Position numbers and translations under genes: made by a program. Below the pieces are notes generated by a model. That model worked only from the letters and a program-made list of their open reading frames with translations, did not search any database and was not told where the DNA came from. Positions 46,652-58,462 of a stretch of DNA of 64,000 nucleotides are shown in pieces. Every line of letters starts with the position of its first letter. Within the stretch, counting starts at the first letter, position 1. The DNA comes from Cryptomeria japonica (Eukaryota > Streptophyta > Pinopsida > Cupressales > Cupressaceae): assembly GCF_030272615.1 (NCBI RefSeq), contig NC_081408.1, positions 617,764,476 through 617,828,475 on the forward strand, read 5' to 3'.

Positions 46652-46814
46652 GCTCTGATACCAATTCTTAGCAGCAACAATGGAGGAAGATTGAGAGGGG
46701 GGTGAATCATTTTTCACCGGATTCACAAACTTAACCACAAAAAATAGATCTGATAAACTATAACAATAACAAAACATAAGAAAATTGATAACACAACACA
46801 CAACACGAATATTT
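46652..46814 (-). repeat. Element I primer site and inner end of its 5' LTR
   Basis: The primer site (minus ATTGGTATCAGAGC, 46652-46665) is followed by the LTR from 46666, which starts TCTTAGC instead of TGTTAG. G's LTR interrupts at 46815. Confidence 0.8.
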
Positions 46815-47612
46815 TGTTAGGATTGATGATAGTCCCAAAGATATTGAGAGGGGGGGGTGAATTAGTATCTAACCGGTTAACATAATATTTGACCTTATTA
46901 AGTATTTTGCATTCCAAAATAGTGTACCAATAAACAAGAATTAATGCAGTAAATATGAACAATAAAGACAACATAGAAAGCACACCATAACACAAGATGT
47001 TTAACGAGGAAACCTGGTGTGGGAAAAACCTCGGTGGGATTTGTGACCCACAATATTCACTCACTGGCCAATGAATGGATATTACTTACAAGAGGGTCCT
47101 GCATATGTAGGAAGGCCAACTGCCTAGAGCTCACTCCTCAATTACAAAAGGAAGTCTCACTGACTTAAAAAATGGATTATAAGAATCCAATATAGTGTAC
47201 TGCTACAAAACAACACTTGCAATGCTAGATTCAGTACTGGTTTAAGCTCATACAATAACCATAAACCCTTCTACAAAATCTACCTTAATATTTGCTCTAC
47301 ATACCCATCATATCTATCCTCTATGTTGTATCGCAAAATAATATACAAGATCTCATACTTATATATGAGTCTTATTACAATATGCCATGTCGGCTTACAA
47401 AAAGATATTCCAATTAAATATAAAATATAATAATCAAAATCCCATCGGCTGAGATGTCGATAAACATTATTGTCGCTGCTGGTGAAGTTTCTATTAGTGT
47501 AGAGTCTGTTTGTGCCAGTGCCTGAAGATATCCACAATGTTTCTGGTAAGTTACCATCTATGACAACACCTTCAATCACCTTCAATTCTCATTGGAGTGT
47601 GCAATGCCAACA
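46815..47612 (-). repeat. Element G 3' LTR
   Basis: It is 798 bp, begins TGTTAGGATTG and ends GCCAACA on the plus strand. Its G-run near 46849 has 8 G against 14 in the partner LTR. Confidence 0.92.
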
Positions 47613-47790
47613 ATCCCCCCCTTTAGCATTGATGGCAACACTCATGAGAAAAATACAAAAAAATTGTCCCCAAAATTGAAGTCCAAAAATCTTACCAAAA
47701 ATGTGTGCTCCCCCTGAGCAGATGATCTCTTCTGATGACCATTTTTCTCTGTCCTACTACTCCCCCTTTGACATCAATGACAAAGGTTGT
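47613..47790 (-). promoter_or_regulatory. Element G polypurine tracts
   Basis: On the minus strand AATGCTAAAGGGGGGGAT abuts the LTR. Further blocks are at about 47708-47720 (CAGGGGGAGC) and 47760-47778 (GTCAAAGGGGGAG), the same three-block layout as in A. Confidence 0.75.
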
Positions 47791-47815
47791 CAAAATTGTC
47801 AAATGAGTGCAGGTT

Positions 47816-47969
47816 TTAGCTAGAACCTTGTAACCGGTTGGTTACAATCTGGAATAAGTCTGCTAACACCAAGTTCAAACTCAGAGTAAACCTGTTGCTA
47901 TCATTCAATGTTGCTTCTATTCTCTGAATAGTATTGGTGAGATGATTCATTTTCTCTTGTGGTGTACTC
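47816..47969 (-). pseudogene. Element G ORF2, C-terminal end
   Basis: The 51 codons read IEATLNDSN then LSLNLVLADLFQIVTNRLQG and stop at 47816. They align with the end of A's ORF2 (TEATLDDNN, FQIVTNHLQ). J's LTR cuts the frame at 47970, and the rest starts at 55242. Confidence 0.75.
47869..47969. repeat. 101-bp direct repeat flanking element J, left copy
   Basis: It starts CCAAGTTCAAACTCAG and ends GTGGTGTACTC. The right copy is 55141-55241, equally long, with about 8 differences. Confidence 0.95.
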
Positions 47970-49088
47970 TAATGAATACTAAGAGGGGGGGTGAATTAGT
48001 ATACCCAAAATTACTGTACTTAAACACCTTAGCAGACTAGCAGTAAACCGGTAAAATAGTTTAACAAACAAATCGGTTAACACGCACACAAACCAAATAG
48101 AAAATAAGTCATTCACCCACAGGAGAAATAACACCATAACACAAGATATTTGACATGGAAACCCAAATGGGAAAAAACATGGTGAGATGAAACTCACAAG
48201 TAACTATCTGCAGAATAGGAACTAGACCGGTTAAGGTCATACAATGTTCTTTACCAGAACAGATCCTGTTAGGAATCTCAATCTTTGTTAGGAGACAAGT
48301 TTGATTAAAGACTACCTTGCTAGAGGATTTTAGATCCATAGATGTGAACCACCTTGTTAGAGGATTTACAAAAGTCTTTTTGGGCCTACCCAGTTAAGGG
48401 CTTCAGACTTGTCGAAGATGTGAGTAATCAACGAGTGATCTAGCAAATATCATAGATTGCTTGGTTAGATCTTTGATAGCTCATTCCTAATGCATTCCAG
48501 CATTACTTCAGTCTACAACACATTCACACTCTGCCTTCTCTTGTAGACTTGAACTTCTCTTCTATGATCGCACTTACAAAAACTTATCAACCACTTTAAA
48601 CCCTAGCAACAACCCACTAAAACCCTATACATGATGTCCTTAAAAAGGAATCTGATTTCATGTCAGTCCAATAGGATTACAATACAATTTTCTAGGTTGA
48701 ATGCATCTGGACACTTTTGGTAACACAACACAAATGCACCGTCAAAGTGTCAACACCGCCAAACAATTAGTGGATGGTAACTCATCACAGAGTATTACTA
48801 GTTTAAACAAAATACCAGTTTAAGCAAAATACTAGTTGCCAGTTTGACAAAATGAAGAATGGGAAATATGAGTTGTGCCGCTTCATTCCTTCGTACCGCT
48901 TGGGGTCTTCATACTGCTTGAGACTGGTAAACACTTTCTACAAAACCCCGATAGTCTAAAGACTATAATACATCATACCAGTTGGAACAAATACCGGTTG
49001 AGCTTTAACTCATACATACAAAAAGTGATCTCAAAGCAAGTGTGTGTCAATCAATGACAATCACAACATTATCATCAAAATGCCAATA
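47970..49088 (-). repeat. Element J 3' LTR
   Basis: It is 1119 bp and starts TAATGAATACTAAGAGG (TG changed to TA) and ends GCCAATA. It pairs with 53960-55140 with roughly 7% difference over the first 100 bp. Confidence 0.9.
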
Positions 49089-49320
49089 ATCTCCCCCTTT
49101 GGCATTGATGGCAACACTTAGAAAATTTTTGACATCTAAGTGTTTTACAACAAAAATATGCCAAAATCAAAATTACTCCTCCTAAGCATATACACTATCC
49201 CTTTTGTAGAAAATACAATGTATACTACTCTTTAATAGAAATAATATGAAAGTATACATAGTATGCATCAAAATTTTAAATACCAAAATACTTCTCCCCC
49301 TTTGCCAACAATGACAAAGT
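49089..49320 (-). promoter_or_regulatory. Element J polypurine tracts
   Basis: Minus strand AATGCCAAAGGGGGAGAT abuts the LTR; a second tract (GGCAAAGGGGGAGAAG) is near 49292-49308. Confidence 0.75.
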
Positions 49321-49370
49321 ATAGCTGAATAACTCCTGGTCCGTTAACATTAATAACTGATTTAAAGAGT

Positions 49371-52189
49371 TTATGACAATAAAGAGTGAAACTTGTCAAA
49401 AACTGATTTAAAGTCCTGCATAAATGTCTTCATGGATAAAGACCATGATTCAAGCAATGAAGTATCAACTTCATGCTCCATTTGCATCTAATAAACCTGC
49501 TCCTCCATGGCATCCATGGTACTCATCTCTTGAGTAACCGTTAGGGCATCTATATTGAGGTAGCATTTCTCAAGAATTTGCAATCTTGGTAGTAGGACCA
49601 GTTGAAATTCCTGCAAATTACGTGTCTGGTTGCTTATATTTGCCTCTATTCTTGCAGACTGAAGTTGAAACCGGTGAGCAGTTTGTCCATATGTGGAGAA
49701 GGAGTCATATGGCATCTTGAAGGTGCTAATAAATGACAGCATATCAGTTTGCAGTTTGTCCTTCTGAGTGAGCACATCATCGCAGAATAAATGAGGTTGA
49801 AAAATCTTGCTGAGTAGTAGATTTCTCTCATTCATTGCATCTCTAATGTCCTTCTATGCCTTCTAAAGATCAGATTGGAGCTCTATGAACTTTCTCACCA
49901 AGGCAGTGTTCAGAACCTTTTGATGTTCCTTCTTGGCAATTGCTTTTGCAACCTCTTCCAAGGTTTGCACCTGGTCTTCTACAACTATGCATAGGAGCTT
50001 CAATTGTGCAAGTGAGGAATCAGTACTGGGAATGTTTGTACAGGGTATCAAATCGGTAAGAGTGTCCACCGCAACTTGGATCACATCTTGCTCCTTTTTC
50101 CTCCTTGTAACTTCCAGGCGTTCTTGAGCAACCTTAATGCTTTGGAGAAACTCTATTTCATTTATAGATTGGAGGTCAATGGGACTAGAAATATCAGTTG
50201 GTTTAGCCTGACTACCAGTTTCCATTGGGGTGTCTACCTATGTGCTCTTTTTCGCTGCTTCCTTGTCCTTGGCTTTTTTCTTATCTTCTTGAGCCTTCCT
50301 CTGCTCCTCTTCTTCTTTCTTTCTTTTCGCTTCTTCTTGTCTCTTCTTTTCATCTTTCTGCTTCTTCTCTTCTTCATCCTTCTTCTTCTCCTCTTCCTTC
50401 TTCCTCTTCTCCTCTTCCTTTTTCTTCTCTTCCTCTTTCTGCTTCTCCCCTTCCTTCTGCTTCTTCTCTTCCTCTTGTTTCTTATTTTCCTCTTCATCTG
50501 CCTATTTCTTCTTTTCTACTTCCTATTGCTTCTTTTCTTCTTCTGCCTGCTTCTCCTGTCCTATTCCTTCTCTATGGCAATGCACCATTTGTTATCTAAA
50601 GAATTATACAAAGAATCAGGTGCCTTAGACCTAATTTCTGATGGCGACCAGTCATTAACACATAAATATTGAATAACTTCCTGTTCTACTTCCTCTTGCT
50701 CATTGTCATTGAAATCGTCAAAGTATTCTTTCAAATCACCAAGAAACTTTCTTCTAACATTCTTGATTATCCTTTGACAATGTGACAAAGGTTTATAAGA
50801 AGAAATATCAATATTTACCAATGCAAATGTTGCCGGTTCATTCTTTGTCTTTTTCCTCGTTTGCCTGGTCTTCTTAGGCGATTCTTCTGACACAGTTTAT
50901 TCTAAGTCCAGTGTATTGTTTTTTGTCTTCCACTTCCTCTCAAAGACTTTGGCAGGTTCCACTTTTGGTTTCTTCTTAGCTGGTGACCACTTGGTCACTT
51001 TGGGACTGGCTGCAATAACCAGTGCTGATGCTGAAGGCACTGCCTTTCCTTTCTTTACTAAGGGTTCTATAGCCGGTGTAACCCTTTCCAAATAGGTGTC
51101 GGTTCTCTTTTCCTTAGGATCAAGTGGTGAGGCAATTAGGGTAGAAGCATACATGTCCAACATATCATACATTACCTCATAGCCCATAGGCTCCACTTCT
51201 TCTTGTCTAGGCTCAACAGCCTCCATTATGCATTCATGCACTTTGATGATAAAGCGGATGTCCTCTTCATATTTCTTGACAATGTCACTGGATATCCTCA
51301 TCCTTAGGCTCATCTTGCTTCTGAACTTATCAAAGTACTTGTTCAGTACTTCCAAATAGCCAGTTCCTACTGCTTATAGACTTTCCTTGATTTGCTTTGT
51401 CACTAGTTGGTCAGCAGACCACTGAATGTCACCTACTCCTGGAAAATAGCCTTGGAAGTAAAAGAACAACCCAACTAGTAGTTTTCCAAACTTAAATCTT
51501 AGTGCATTGTCCCATTTGATCGAATTAAGATTCAACAGAAGTTGTCTTTGCATACAAGTGCACAGATCAAATGATGCATCTTCCTTGATCATCCTGTAAG
51601 CGACATTTACCGCTGTAGCAGAGACAAAATTAATTCTGCTAAAAGAGAATGTTTGGTAGCCTATCACCATGTAGGCATACTTGAATAGATCATCCTTGAT
51701 TGAGTTGATGGTCATTCCACATGAGTTGCTCACTGAACTGGTGAGCTTGAACATTTCAGTCTTACTAACCTTCCTTAGGGCTGGTACTTCCCCTATGTTA
51801 CAAAAACTGGTGACAACATGAATCGCTCCTAGTGTGATATCATGCGTCCACTCTAAGTACATCTTATCACCATGTACCCTGCTTAGAATAATGCAAATGT
51901 GATCATTCAAAAATTCTTCAAGAAAGTAAACTGCATTATGAAGTTTCTTCTTTTCCAAAATGCTAAATTTTGGTTTAATCTTCTTATCCTTCCTATAGAA
52001 CAAACTCAACTAGGAATGGATTACAAGAGACCCTAGGTCTTCAATTTTATAGTCTATGTAACTGGAAATGCCTTCCTCCACTATAACTCCAGCGGGTACT
52101 AGGGATAGAGCATTGTATTTTGCCTTTCGTTTGATGAAATCTATAGAATCAACAGGTGCACTAGAACTAGCATGTGATGCAGAAGCCAT
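49371..52189 (-). pseudogene. Element J ORF2: conserved unknown domain, charged helix, coiled-coil C terminus
   Basis: It starts MASASHASSSAP at 52189 and runs about 940 codons to 49371. The core domain (52009-50897) parallels A and G: GMTINSIKDDL, SRINFVSATAVNVAYRMI, FKFGKLLVGLFFYF. A Glu/Lys-rich segment of about 95 residues (50230-50590), likely a single charged helix, follows and is encoded by a GAA/GAG/AAG-rich tract. The C terminus (50225-49371) is coiled coil. A one-base frameshift near 50590 separates the core frame from the charged helix, and TAG codons in the helix sit where Gln is expected. There are about six stops in all. Confidence 0.7.
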
Positions 52190-52631
52190 GATAAACAAAG
52201 AATTTTGAAAAATACCTTCATAAATCAAGATTTAGGGCTTTGCAACTTGAACTTCGCCACACACTTCTTTGGTTGTAGAAATACCGCTTTGCATTCTACA
52301 CTTCTCCAACAGATGATTGCCTCAGATTCTTCTTTAGGATTTTGATAAATTCTTTAAATCGCAATGCAAATCGTTTTTCTTCGCTCTGCACTTGAAAAAC
52401 TTCTTTGCTTGAAAAATGATAAGTGAGAAATGATTTGAAAATTCCTTTTAAACAGGTTCTCCACCTACCATAATAAATGCTCCACTATTAAGGTGTAAAC
52501 CCTAATTTGCCTTTTACCATTTCCGGTCTTCTGCCGACTAACAGGTATCTCATACTAGTTAAGGTCTTTTATCGGTACCAATCGGGGGTTTGAGATATTT
52601 CACTGTTTGCTCCCCCTAAGCTTTTTGTAGC
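52190..52631 (-). other. Element J spacer between ORF1 and ORF2
   Basis: These 442 bases are non-coding. On the minus strand CTTAGGGGG (near 52610-52620) follows the ORF1 stop by 11 bases, a feature shared with A, G and E. Confidence 0.6.
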
Positions 52632-53909
52632 TTAGTTTGTCGGTTCTGAAATTTCCACACTAGGTGCAGAAACCAGTTCTTCTTGCAACACTCTTGGTTT
52701 CTTTTTCTAGGTTTTGTTCATATCCACTTGAATAGTTTCAACATTAATCTTTCCTTCTGGAGTGACCGGTATGTCATCTGATATGTTCTTTCTTGTTTTA
52801 CAGAATCTGGCAATGTGACCCAGTTTTTTGCAATGATAGCAGACCATTCCAAGTGCTCTCCATGGTCCATTATTCATGTTACCATTCTTCCTCCTGCATG
52901 TTGCAGTAGTGTGACCATGACAATGACAAATCAAACAATTTGCTCTCCATCTGGTTGTTGCTTGATAGCCATCACTACCTGACTGATGATTAAAGGTATT
53001 AAACCGGTTGGGATTCCGGTTCACAAAAGGTTTCAGACCAACTCCTTGAGTCCTCTAAGGATATCTTCCAGTGTTGTTCATAACATACCTACATTCAGAT
53101 GCTCTATGCCCAAACTTGTTGCATGCATAACAATTACCATTGAACTTATTGGATCTAGGTACATTGTTCATAAAGTAAGGAAAATTATTGTAGGCTTTTC
53201 TCCTACACACACTAGCAGTATGTCCTTCTTTAAGAAAGTTAAAGCAAACAGGTTTGAAATTTTGCTTACCTTTACCTTTGAATGTCAGTTGCTTCTTTGA
53301 TGCTTCAGCATTTGCACCAGAGGTCTCACCTTCCTCATGACCAGAGTAACCAAGTCCATCAGTATTCTTGATAGGTTTGGCCGATTCAATCTTTTTCTCT
53401 AGCTTAATAGTATTCTTGTTGAACTTAGCAAGTATTCCCTTTGACTCAGAGAGTTCTTTGGAAATAGCAGCATTTGTTTCCATCAAGTTTTCATTCTCGG
53501 AGATGGGTATGTTCAGTTCTCCTTGCATGTCTTCCTTTTCCACTTTGCTCGCATGGAGTTGAGTGATTAGGGCACTGATTTCTTGTTTTAACTTGGAGAT
53601 CTCATGATCTCTGTCTTTTACAAGATCTTCAACTTTCCTTCGCTTCTCAAGCTCTTGACACATTCAGATAGTCAGTCCTTCCAACTCCTTTCTTAGGTTG
53701 GAATTGGATTCATTCATCTTTTCTATTTCTTGAATTAGGGCTTCCATGTCCGCTTCATCAAAGGAACTATTTTCAGTTAGCTCCATTAGTTTTTCAGCAT
53801 GTTCTCTCCTTTTTGCCTGAGAGGCCTTATATTTGACCATAACTTCATCATAGGCTTGCTTAGACTGAGTGAGCCGATAAGTAAGTTCCCTCACAATGTA
53901 TTCCACCAT
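52632..53909 (-). pseudogene. Element J ORF1: coiled-coil, four-zinc-knuckle Gag-like protein
   Basis: The first in-frame ATG is at 53909 (MVEYIVRELTYRL), 35 bases inside the primer site. A long coiled coil (53900-53390) is followed by CFNFLKEGHTASVC, CYACNKFGHRASEC, CLICHCHGHTTATC and CYHCKKLGHIARFC. It ends Thr-Asn-stop at 52632. Only three internal stops interrupt it (TGA at about 53664, one near 53055 and one at 52707). It is probably the RNA-binding structural protein of J. Confidence 0.78.
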
Positions 53910-53944
53910 ATCTCTTTCCAAGTGGTTAAACTTATAGAAAGGTT

Positions 53945-53959
53945 GGCTCTCATACTAAT
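53945..53959 (-). other. Element J primer binding site (degraded)
   Basis: The minus strand reads ATTAGTATGAGAGCC, two changes from the Met-tRNA match. Confidence 0.8.
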
Positions 53960-55140
53960 TGATGAATACTAAGAGGGGGGGTGAATTAGTATACCAAAAA
54001 TTACTGTACTTAAACACCTTAACAGTCTAGCAGTAAACTGGTAAAACAGTTTAACAAACAAATCGGTTAACACACATGCAAACCAAATAGAAAATAAGGC
54101 ATTCACCCACAAGAGAAATAACACCATAACACAAGATATTTGACGTGGAAACCCAAATGGGAAAAACCATGGTGAGATGAAACTCACAAGTAACTATCTG
54201 TAGAATAGGAACTAGACTAGTTAAGGTCAAATTGGTTAAGGTCATACAATGTTCTTTACTAGAACAGATCCTGTTAGGAATCTCAATCTCTGTTAGGAGA
54301 TAAGTCTGATTAAAGACTACCTTGCTAGAGGATTTTAGATCCACAGATGTGAACCACCTTGTTAGAGGATTTACAAAAGGCTTTTTGGGACTACCCGGTT
54401 AAGGGCTTTAGACTTGTCGAATATGTGAGTAATCAACAAGTGAGTGATCTAGCAAATAGCACAGATTGCTTGGTTAGATCCTTGATAGCTCATTCCTAAT
54501 GCATTCCAACATTACTGTAGTCTTCAACACATTCACACTCTACCTTCTCTCACAGACCTGAACTTCTCTTCTATGATCGCACTTACAAAAACTCATCAAC
54601 CACCTTAAACCCTAGCAACAACCCACTAAAACCCTAGACATGATGTCCTTAAAAAGGAATCTAATTTCATGTCGGTGCAATAGGATTATAATACAATTTT
54701 CTAGGTTCAATGCATCTGGACAGTTTTGGTAACATGACACAAATGCACCATCAAAGTGTCGGTACCGCCAAGCAATCGGTGGATGGTAACTCATCACAAT
54801 ATGCTGGTTGGTAACTCATCACAAAGTATTACTAGTTTAAACAAAATACCAGTTTAAGCAAAATATCAGTTGCCGATTTGACAAAATGAAGACTGGGAAA
54901 TATGAGTTGTGCCACTTTGTTCCTTTGTACTGCTTGAGACCCTCGAGCCGCTTGGGGTCTTCATACCGCTTGAGACTGGTAAACACTTTCTGCAAAACCT
55001 TGATAGTCTGAAGACTATAATACATCATACCAGTTGGAACAAATATTGGTTGAGCTTTAACTCATACATACAAAAAGTGATCTCAAAGCAAGTGTGTATC
55101 CATCAATGAGAATCAGAACATAATCATCAAAATGCCAACA
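53960..55140 (-). repeat. Element J 5' LTR
   Basis: It is 1181 bp, begins TGATGAATACTAAGAGG and ends GCCAACA. It is longer than its partner by several short internal duplications (for example around 54790-54830). Confidence 0.9.
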
Positions 55141-55241
55141 CCAAGTTCAAACTTAGAATAAACCTGTTGCTATCATTCAATGTTGCTTCTATTCTCTAAA
55201 TAGTACCAATGAGATGATGCATTTTCTCTTGTGGTGTACTC
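55141..55241. repeat. 101-bp direct repeat flanking element J, right copy
   Basis: It starts CCAAGTTCAAACTTAG directly after J's LTR and ends GTGGTGTACTC, then runs into the rest of G (CCCCCTGAG). Confidence 0.95.
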
Positions 55242-56980
55242 CCCCTGAGAAATAGCTCTCCTTCATCAAAGCCTGAAAAAAAGATTTCTCTATTAATTCT
55301 GTCGGTTGATGACAATCATCAACTGTCTAAGTCTCTACTAGTATCTCAATTGGTTTCTCTGTATTCTCAGTAGCCGGTAACTCTATCTCTATTGGTTTTT
55401 CAGTACTTGCATTGACAGTATTGTCAGTAACCATTTTACTAACCCCAATCTCAATGTGTTCTCTCTATGATCCAATCTCAACATTATCAGCTAGTTGCTC
55501 AGTAGCAACAACATTTTTCTTTTCCTCGGTGCTTTCTTTGTCAACTACAATATTTACCTCCTAAGTATCTATGTTCATAGTATACAAGATTTTAGACTCA
55601 GGGTTTATATCCTCATGTGGTGTTTCCACATTCTCAGTAGCCCGTGTATTGTTAGCTAGTATTAGTGGAGTAACTGAAGGTGGTGGTAAATTATCTATCA
55701 CTTTTATATTAGGTAGTCCACCTACCTTTCCTTTTCCCTTGTCTCAATCCTTTTGGTATACCTTGAATGTTTTAGGCCTATTCAGTTCTTCTTGTTTCTC
55801 TTTCTCAACAAAGTTTGTACACCACTCTCTATTGTTTCTGCACTACCGAAAATCTTTTCTTTTGGTTCTCTAGGGGCTTCAAGTAGGGCTTTGGCATATG
55901 TTTCAATTATGTTCACATCAGCCTCATATCCCATTTCTGTCACCCAAACAATTCTAGGAAGAACTACCTCCATCCAGATCTCATCTTTCTTAATTACAAA
56001 ACAAATTTCTTTTTGATACTTGTCTACAATGCTTTGTGGTAACCTTTCCCTTGTTTTCATTTTTACTTTAAATGCTTGGAAATACTCTGTGATATTGTTG
56101 TCCTTGTCTGTCCCCATACCGGTGAATATATCTAGCAGTTTTTTTCCTACTAGTATGTCATAACCAAAGTCTTTATTTCCTATACTAGGAACCTCTTTTG
56201 TAAGATACAACATTAAGCATACAAGAAGATTACCAAAATGGAAAGTACCTTTCTTATCTCCTTTTATTTTCTTCAAATTGTCAATCAACTCATCTTTCAA
56301 CCATTCACATATATCTATCTTAGCATCATTGTTAACCATATCATATGCACTTTTAATACATAGACTTCAAACTGAGTTCAGTCGGTTAGCATGTGTGGTT
56401 TTGTATCCTAATATCATGCTAATGAATCTAACATTCTCATCCTTTACATCATTAACTCTTAGGGATCTATTGTCATAGGTTACACTTGTTAAAGTCATCA
56501 CTGTGTTATTTGAAAATTTCTTAGTTTTATCTGGCCTACTACCGGTGGATGGTAAGCCAGTCACTGCCCTAGCTGCTTCTCTAGTGATTTTATGAATCGT
56601 CTAGCCAAAATAATTCACCATGAAATATGCTAAGCACAATCCTTACAACTTCCTTAGGAAATTTTGGGATGTCAAGGATTTCCACAAAACCTATGGTCTC
56701 AATAACCTTATGTTCAGGTTTCACAATTCCATTTTCATCACAGATAACATTTTTTGTACGTTTTCATGATTTCCTCATAACCTAATTCCTCAATGTGGCA
56801 ATGTATGTAAATTTTAGGGTCTTTTGCATATGCAAATCCTTTAGGGGTTTTTGAAAAAGCACCTAGGGTATCATCATGTTTTGCTACTTCGGGGATAATC
56901 TTGAAAACGGGCCTAGGGCATTTAATTACTTCTATAATAGTAGGATTTGCAATGAATTCTGGAGCAGAGGAGGAAGCCAT
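55242..56980 (-). pseudogene. Element G ORF2: conserved domain of unknown function
   Basis: It starts MASSSAPEF at 56980. The N-terminal region (to 56738) reads PTIIEVIKCPRPVFKIIPEV and is missing from A. After several stops come FHGELFWLDDS, a VTGLPSTG segment, RSLRVNDVKDENVRFISMIL and the best-kept stretch, 55782-56339 (ICEWLKDELIDNLKKIK, FHFGNLLVCL, FGYDILVG). Downstream the frame is decayed. About 630 codons remain including the tail at 47816-47969, so it is shorter than in A. The core differs from A mostly at silent sites. Confidence 0.7.
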
Positions 56981-57282
56981 TGATAAATACCTTAATCTGC
57001 CTGATAGGTTTGGATGCTTGAAATAACTTGCTTCACTTCTCGCTTTGGATGCCTTCACTCAAGTTTTTCATCCTCTTTGAAATTTTGAATGATCAGTGAA
57101 TGAAAAAAGAGGTAAAAACACTAATTTATAATGTCTTTTCCTTCAACAACCACAATAAATGCTCGTTGGTTAAGTGAAACTTAACACATCTGTCGGTAAA
57201 GAAGAAGTTCAACTTCTTACCATCAATTGAGGGTAAACTTGCATGATTTTCAATTTGTTGCAATACCCCCAAGGGTTTCTTT

Positions 57283-58391
57283 TCAGTTGGATGAAGAATC
57301 TCCTGCCGATGGAGTAATACTCTATTCTACTGGCGAAGGAATAGTCTCATCAACATTCTGATCTCTCTTTCTAATCCATTGTCTTGAAAATTCTTTCTTT
57401 ACCTCATCTACCTTCTCTTTGCCTTTCAAACTGGGTCCTTTATTATTTGCCGATGAAGTCTTGCTTCTACAAAATTTTGCAATATGTCCAATCTTGTTAC
57501 AAGCATAACAAGTCACATTGTTTTTCTGAATAGCCTTTCCATATCCTGTCGAATTGTGTTCTGCATTGATTAGATAAGTGTCCAATTCTTCCACAAACAT
57601 AACATCTTACATTAATTCTGTAATTTTCTAAATTATGACCAATTTTGTTGCATTTGGAACATTAACCGATGGGTGCATTAGTGTTCTAATAGTTTCTAGA
57701 TCTACACTAATTTTCTCTATGACCATACTTGTTACAGTTAAAGCATTTCCCATTAAATTTGTAGGCATTAGGTTGTCTTACTGGTTTGTTGTGATCATGA
57801 TTGTTTGTAGTACCAGAGCTTTCACCAACTTCAAATCCAAGTCCATTAGTGTCTCCATTTGGTTTCTGACTTTTGAGCATACCATCAAGTTCTTCTGAAC
57901 TTTTCTTGAATTTCTCTTTATGTTGATTTGCAGTAGCCAACTCATTTTCCAAAAATTCCTTGTCTCATAAGTTTAGTTTTATCATGTTCCATGTGAATCA
58001 GATCTGTCTTCAACATATCATTTTCATGACTGAGGCTTAGATTTTCATTTCCAGCATCATTTAGTCTCCTAGTCAAGTCATCTTCATTCTTTTTTCTGTT
58101 TTCAATGTCTTTACAAAATCTCATAGACATGTCTTGCATTTCATTCCTCAAGGTCATGTTTTCTTGCCTCATCTTGCTTACAAGCTCATTAAGAGTTTCA
58201 TTTTCATCATCATCATTTTGTATCTTCTCATGAAGTTCTCTTCTTTTATTTCTAGAAATAGGAAGATTCTCTTGAAGTCCTTGAATGAATTCTTGTGCAG
58301 TCCTCAGATCATCTTCAAGTTTGATATTCTTCAACTTTTCTGCATCAAAGTCTGCAAGAGCTCCTTCTAATTGCTTTCTCAAGTTTTCCAT
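57283..58391 (-). pseudogene. Element G ORF1: coiled-coil, zinc-knuckle Gag-like protein
   Basis: It starts MENLRKQLEGALADFD at 58391 and ends Ser-Asn-stop at 57283. A coiled coil of about 150 residues is open to 57942, where the frame shifts. Knuckles: CFNCNKYGHREN followed by a stop, CSKCNKIGHNLENY (last Cys lost), CYVCGRIGHLSNQC and CYACNKIGHIAKFC; a second frameshift lies near 57580. It is close to A's ORF1. The spacer to ORF2 (56981-57282) is non-coding but keeps a block like A's (GGGGGTATTGCA). Confidence 0.8.
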
Positions 58392-58448
58392 CTTTATTGG
58401 TGTCAGAATCTTCCTCAAGCTATTAGACTTTTGAAAATAGATGACCAG

Positions 58449-58462
58449 ACTCTGATACCAAT
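58449..58462 (-). other. Element G primer binding site
   Basis: The minus strand reads ATTGGTATCAGAGT after the LTR. Confidence 0.88.

Larger units (their letters stand above)
47970..55140 (-). mobile_element. Element J: pol-less two-gene Sirevirus-like element
   Basis: LTRs are 47970-49088 and 53960-55140, with a degraded primer site at 53945, ORF1 53909-52632, ORF2 52189-49371 and polypurine tracts at 49089. It belongs to a different subfamily from A and G. Instead of a 5-bp TSD it is flanked by a 101-bp direct repeat of G sequence. Confidence 0.9.

Noticed and set aside
47813-48339. Small open frames in LTRs such as 47979-48197, 53969-54187, 5363-5611 and 46723-47064
   Set aside because: They lie in LTRs, appear in both copies only because LTRs are repeats, and resemble no protein.
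50076-50672. A 198-codon Leu/Phe/Ser-rich, membrane-like open frame on the plus strand
   Set aside because: It is the antisense of the Glu/Lys helix codons of J ORF2 (CTT/CTC-rich strand), a composition artefact.
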